Source: JBMNNU01 sp050942695
GTDB taxonomy: Bacteria; Chloroflexota; UBA6077
Length of the DNA: 7,189 nt
NCBI GenBank assembly: GCA_050942695.1
Contig: JBMNNU010000162.1
Coordinates: 1 to 7,189, forward strand
Direction of reading: 5' to 3'
Made by a program: the position numbers and the translations under genes. How positions within the stretch are numbered: position 1 is the first letter of the stretch; every line of letters starts with the position of its first letter. Positions 6,213-7,189 of this stretch are shown in pieces. Under the pieces are notes generated by a model that was given only the letters and a program-made list of their open reading frames with translations, had not been told where the DNA came from and did no database searches.

Positions 6213-6676
6213 GAGTATTGGCCCTGGATGTGGGAGATAGGCGAATAGGAGTCGCTATGAGCGATCCCACGGGGACCATCGCATCACCCTTGTTGACTAT
6301 CCATCGAGTGGCCGAAAAAACGGACATGGCGCGGATCGCCGAATTGGTGCTAGAGCACTCCGTGGAGCGGGTTGTGGTTGGGTTGCCGAGAACGCTCAGA
6401 GGTGAACTGGGACCCCAGGCGCGTAAGGTGATGCGCTTTGCGGACCACCTCGCCAAGGTCGTCGAAGTACCGGTGGTGTACTGGGATGAGCGGCATTCTA
6501 CGATCGACGCGGAGCGTATTGTCAGAAGCCGGAAGCGAGGCAGAGGAAAAAGAGGCGGAATTGACGAGGTAGCCGCGGCAGTGATACTACAGAACTATCT
6601 CGACAGCCTTCATCCCTCCCAGCCACTTACTTATCTTGATAGCAACACCCCATTACAATCGGAAGAGGACCAGTGA
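6209..6676 (+). CDS. ruvX: Putative pre-16S rRNA nuclease / Holliday junction resolvase-like protein (RuvX/YqgF)
   Basis: A cytosolic RNase H-fold nuclease of 155 residues, normal for the family, associated with maturation of the 16S rRNA 5' end and historically called a putative Holliday junction resolvase. It begins RVLALDVGDRRIGVAMSDP (2-20), which gives the first catalytic Asp (D7). VVVGLP (56-61) and the YWDERHST segment (91-98, E94) follow, then GIDEVAAAVILQNYL (117-131) with the final catalytic Asp (D119). The usual Leu in WDERLST is His here; the acidic residues are intact. A basic loop RSRKRGRGKRGG (107-117 or so) and a roughly 20-residue polar tail end the protein. The TTG at 6209 is chosen because it lies just before the first conserved strand. 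It overlaps the preceding TGA in ATTGA, and no strong ribosome binding site is well placed, so coupling to the upstream gene is likely. An open stretch back to a TTG at 6167 adds nothing conserved. Confidence 0.93.
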   Translation: MRVLALDVGDRRIGVAMSDPTGTIASPLLTIHRVAEKTDMARIAELVLEHSVERVVVGLPRTLRGELGPQARKVMRFADHLAKVVEVPVVYWDERHSTIDAERIVRSRKRGRGKRGGIDEVAAAVILQNYLDSLHPSQPLTYLDSNTPLQSEEDQ

Positions 6677-7189
6677 GCAGCTTTAGAGGCATCGTTGGGC
6701 TAGCAACTGTTATTATAGCTATCCTGTTATTCGGCTTCCTGGTAATGGTAGGCTGGAGAGCCGTATCCAGCCCACAAGCTTTGCTCAACGATGTCCTATC
6801 CCAATTAGACGGCCCGGCCGATCCTGATGAAACCGAGCAGAAAGTTTTCGTGATACAGCAAGGAGAGACTGCCGGAGAGATCGCCGAAAGGTTGAAATCG
6901 GAGGGGCTGATCTCCGACTCGTTGCTGTTTAGATTGAGAATCGAGATAGAAGGGGTTGCAGGTGATCTATCTGCAGGAGAGTACGAGCTATCTCCAAGCA
7001 TGAAGCCGAGTGAGATACTGGACATCCTGGTTAAGGGCGAAATAAAACAGAGCCCGTTGGTCACAATTCCAGAAGGTTGGCGTTCGGAGGAGATAGCAGC
7101 GCGGTTGGCAGAACGAGGTGTTGGATCTGCAGATCAATTCATGCAAGTAGTTAAGGATGGGAGATCGGAGAGCCCACTACTCTCCAGTC
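6673..7189 (+). CDS. mltG: Endolytic murein transglycosylase MltG (YceG-like), N-terminal part
   Basis: MltG is an inner-membrane lytic transglycosylase that cleaves nascent peptidoglycan strands and limits glycan length. The window holds 172 residues; the catalytic Glu and the C-terminal half lie beyond the right edge. Residues 7-28 are the single membrane helix, followed by an acidic linker (about 40-56). Next is a LysM-like segment: VFVIQQGETAGEIAERLKSEGLI (58-80), then LSAGEYELSPSMKPSEILDIL (99-119) and VTIPEGWRSEEIAARL (130-145). These are the familiar MltG sequence blocks, including the TIPEG motif. The start is GTG at 6673, which overlaps the TGA of ruvX (AGTGA), with a purine-rich GGAAGAGG just upstream at 6661-6668. 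It is cotranscribed and probably translationally coupled with ruvX. No frameshift or stop interrupts the frame. Confidence 0.93.
   Translation, partial: MSSFRGIVGLATVIIAILLFGFLVMVGWRAVSSPQALLNDVLSQLDGPADPDETEQKVFVIQQGETAGEIAERLKSEGLISDSLLFRLRIEIEGVAGDLSAGEYELSPSMKPSEILDILVKGEIKQSPLVTIPEGWRSEEIAARLAERGVGSADQFMQVVKDGRSESPLLSS

Noticed and set aside
6627..7064. Minus-strand open frame of 145 residues opposite ruvX and mltG
   Set aside because: The plus-strand mltG frame shows family motifs over the same bases, while this one has low-complexity Ser/Pro sequence and no motif.

Overview
The window looks like an ordinary bacterial chromosome segment of housekeeping character, with no sign of phage, plasmid or insertion sequence. 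The gene set, the frequent GTG and TTG starts, the cysteine-rich segment in alanyl-tRNA synthetase and the membrane-anchored baseplate-J-like gene directly upstream of ruvX suggest a member of the Chloroflexota. That placement is an inference from recalled gene neighbourhoods, held with moderate confidence. Base composition looks fairly even across the window.

Layout, left to right. (1) On the minus strand, positions 315 to 1 hold the N-terminal part of a glycoside-hydrolase-like protein that runs off the left edge. (2) A divergent intergenic stretch of about 105 bases (316-421) carries a plausible plus-strand promoter. (3) A plus-strand pair follows: a WalJ/YycJ-type metallo-beta-lactamase-fold hydrolase (422-1225) and, 11 bases on, a small class I methyltransferase with an N-terminal membrane anchor (1237-1923). 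(4) A 71-base gap with a sigma70-like promoter leads to alaS (1995-4619), complete and intact. (5) A 96-base gap holds a perfect TATAAT box followed by a 7-bp dyad. (6) A tightly coupled trio begins there: the membrane-anchored baseplate-J-like protein (4716-6212), ruvX (6209-6676) and mltG (6673 to the right edge, truncated by the window). In the trio each stop codon overlaps the next start codon.

Functional reading: alaS charges tRNA-Ala and proofreads mischarged tRNA. RuvX is the family of the putative 16S rRNA-processing nuclease, and MltG cuts nascent peptidoglycan at the membrane. The hydrolase and methyltransferase have no assignable substrate. The protein between alaS and ruvX is the least understood gene here. 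It joins an N-terminal alpha/beta domain, one membrane helix and an extracytoplasmic region resembling phage baseplate J, yet sits in a housekeeping operon with no other tail genes. I see no CRISPR array, RNA gene, transposon or convincing defence system. The best candidate for undescribed biology is that membrane protein and its coupling to ruvX and mltG.
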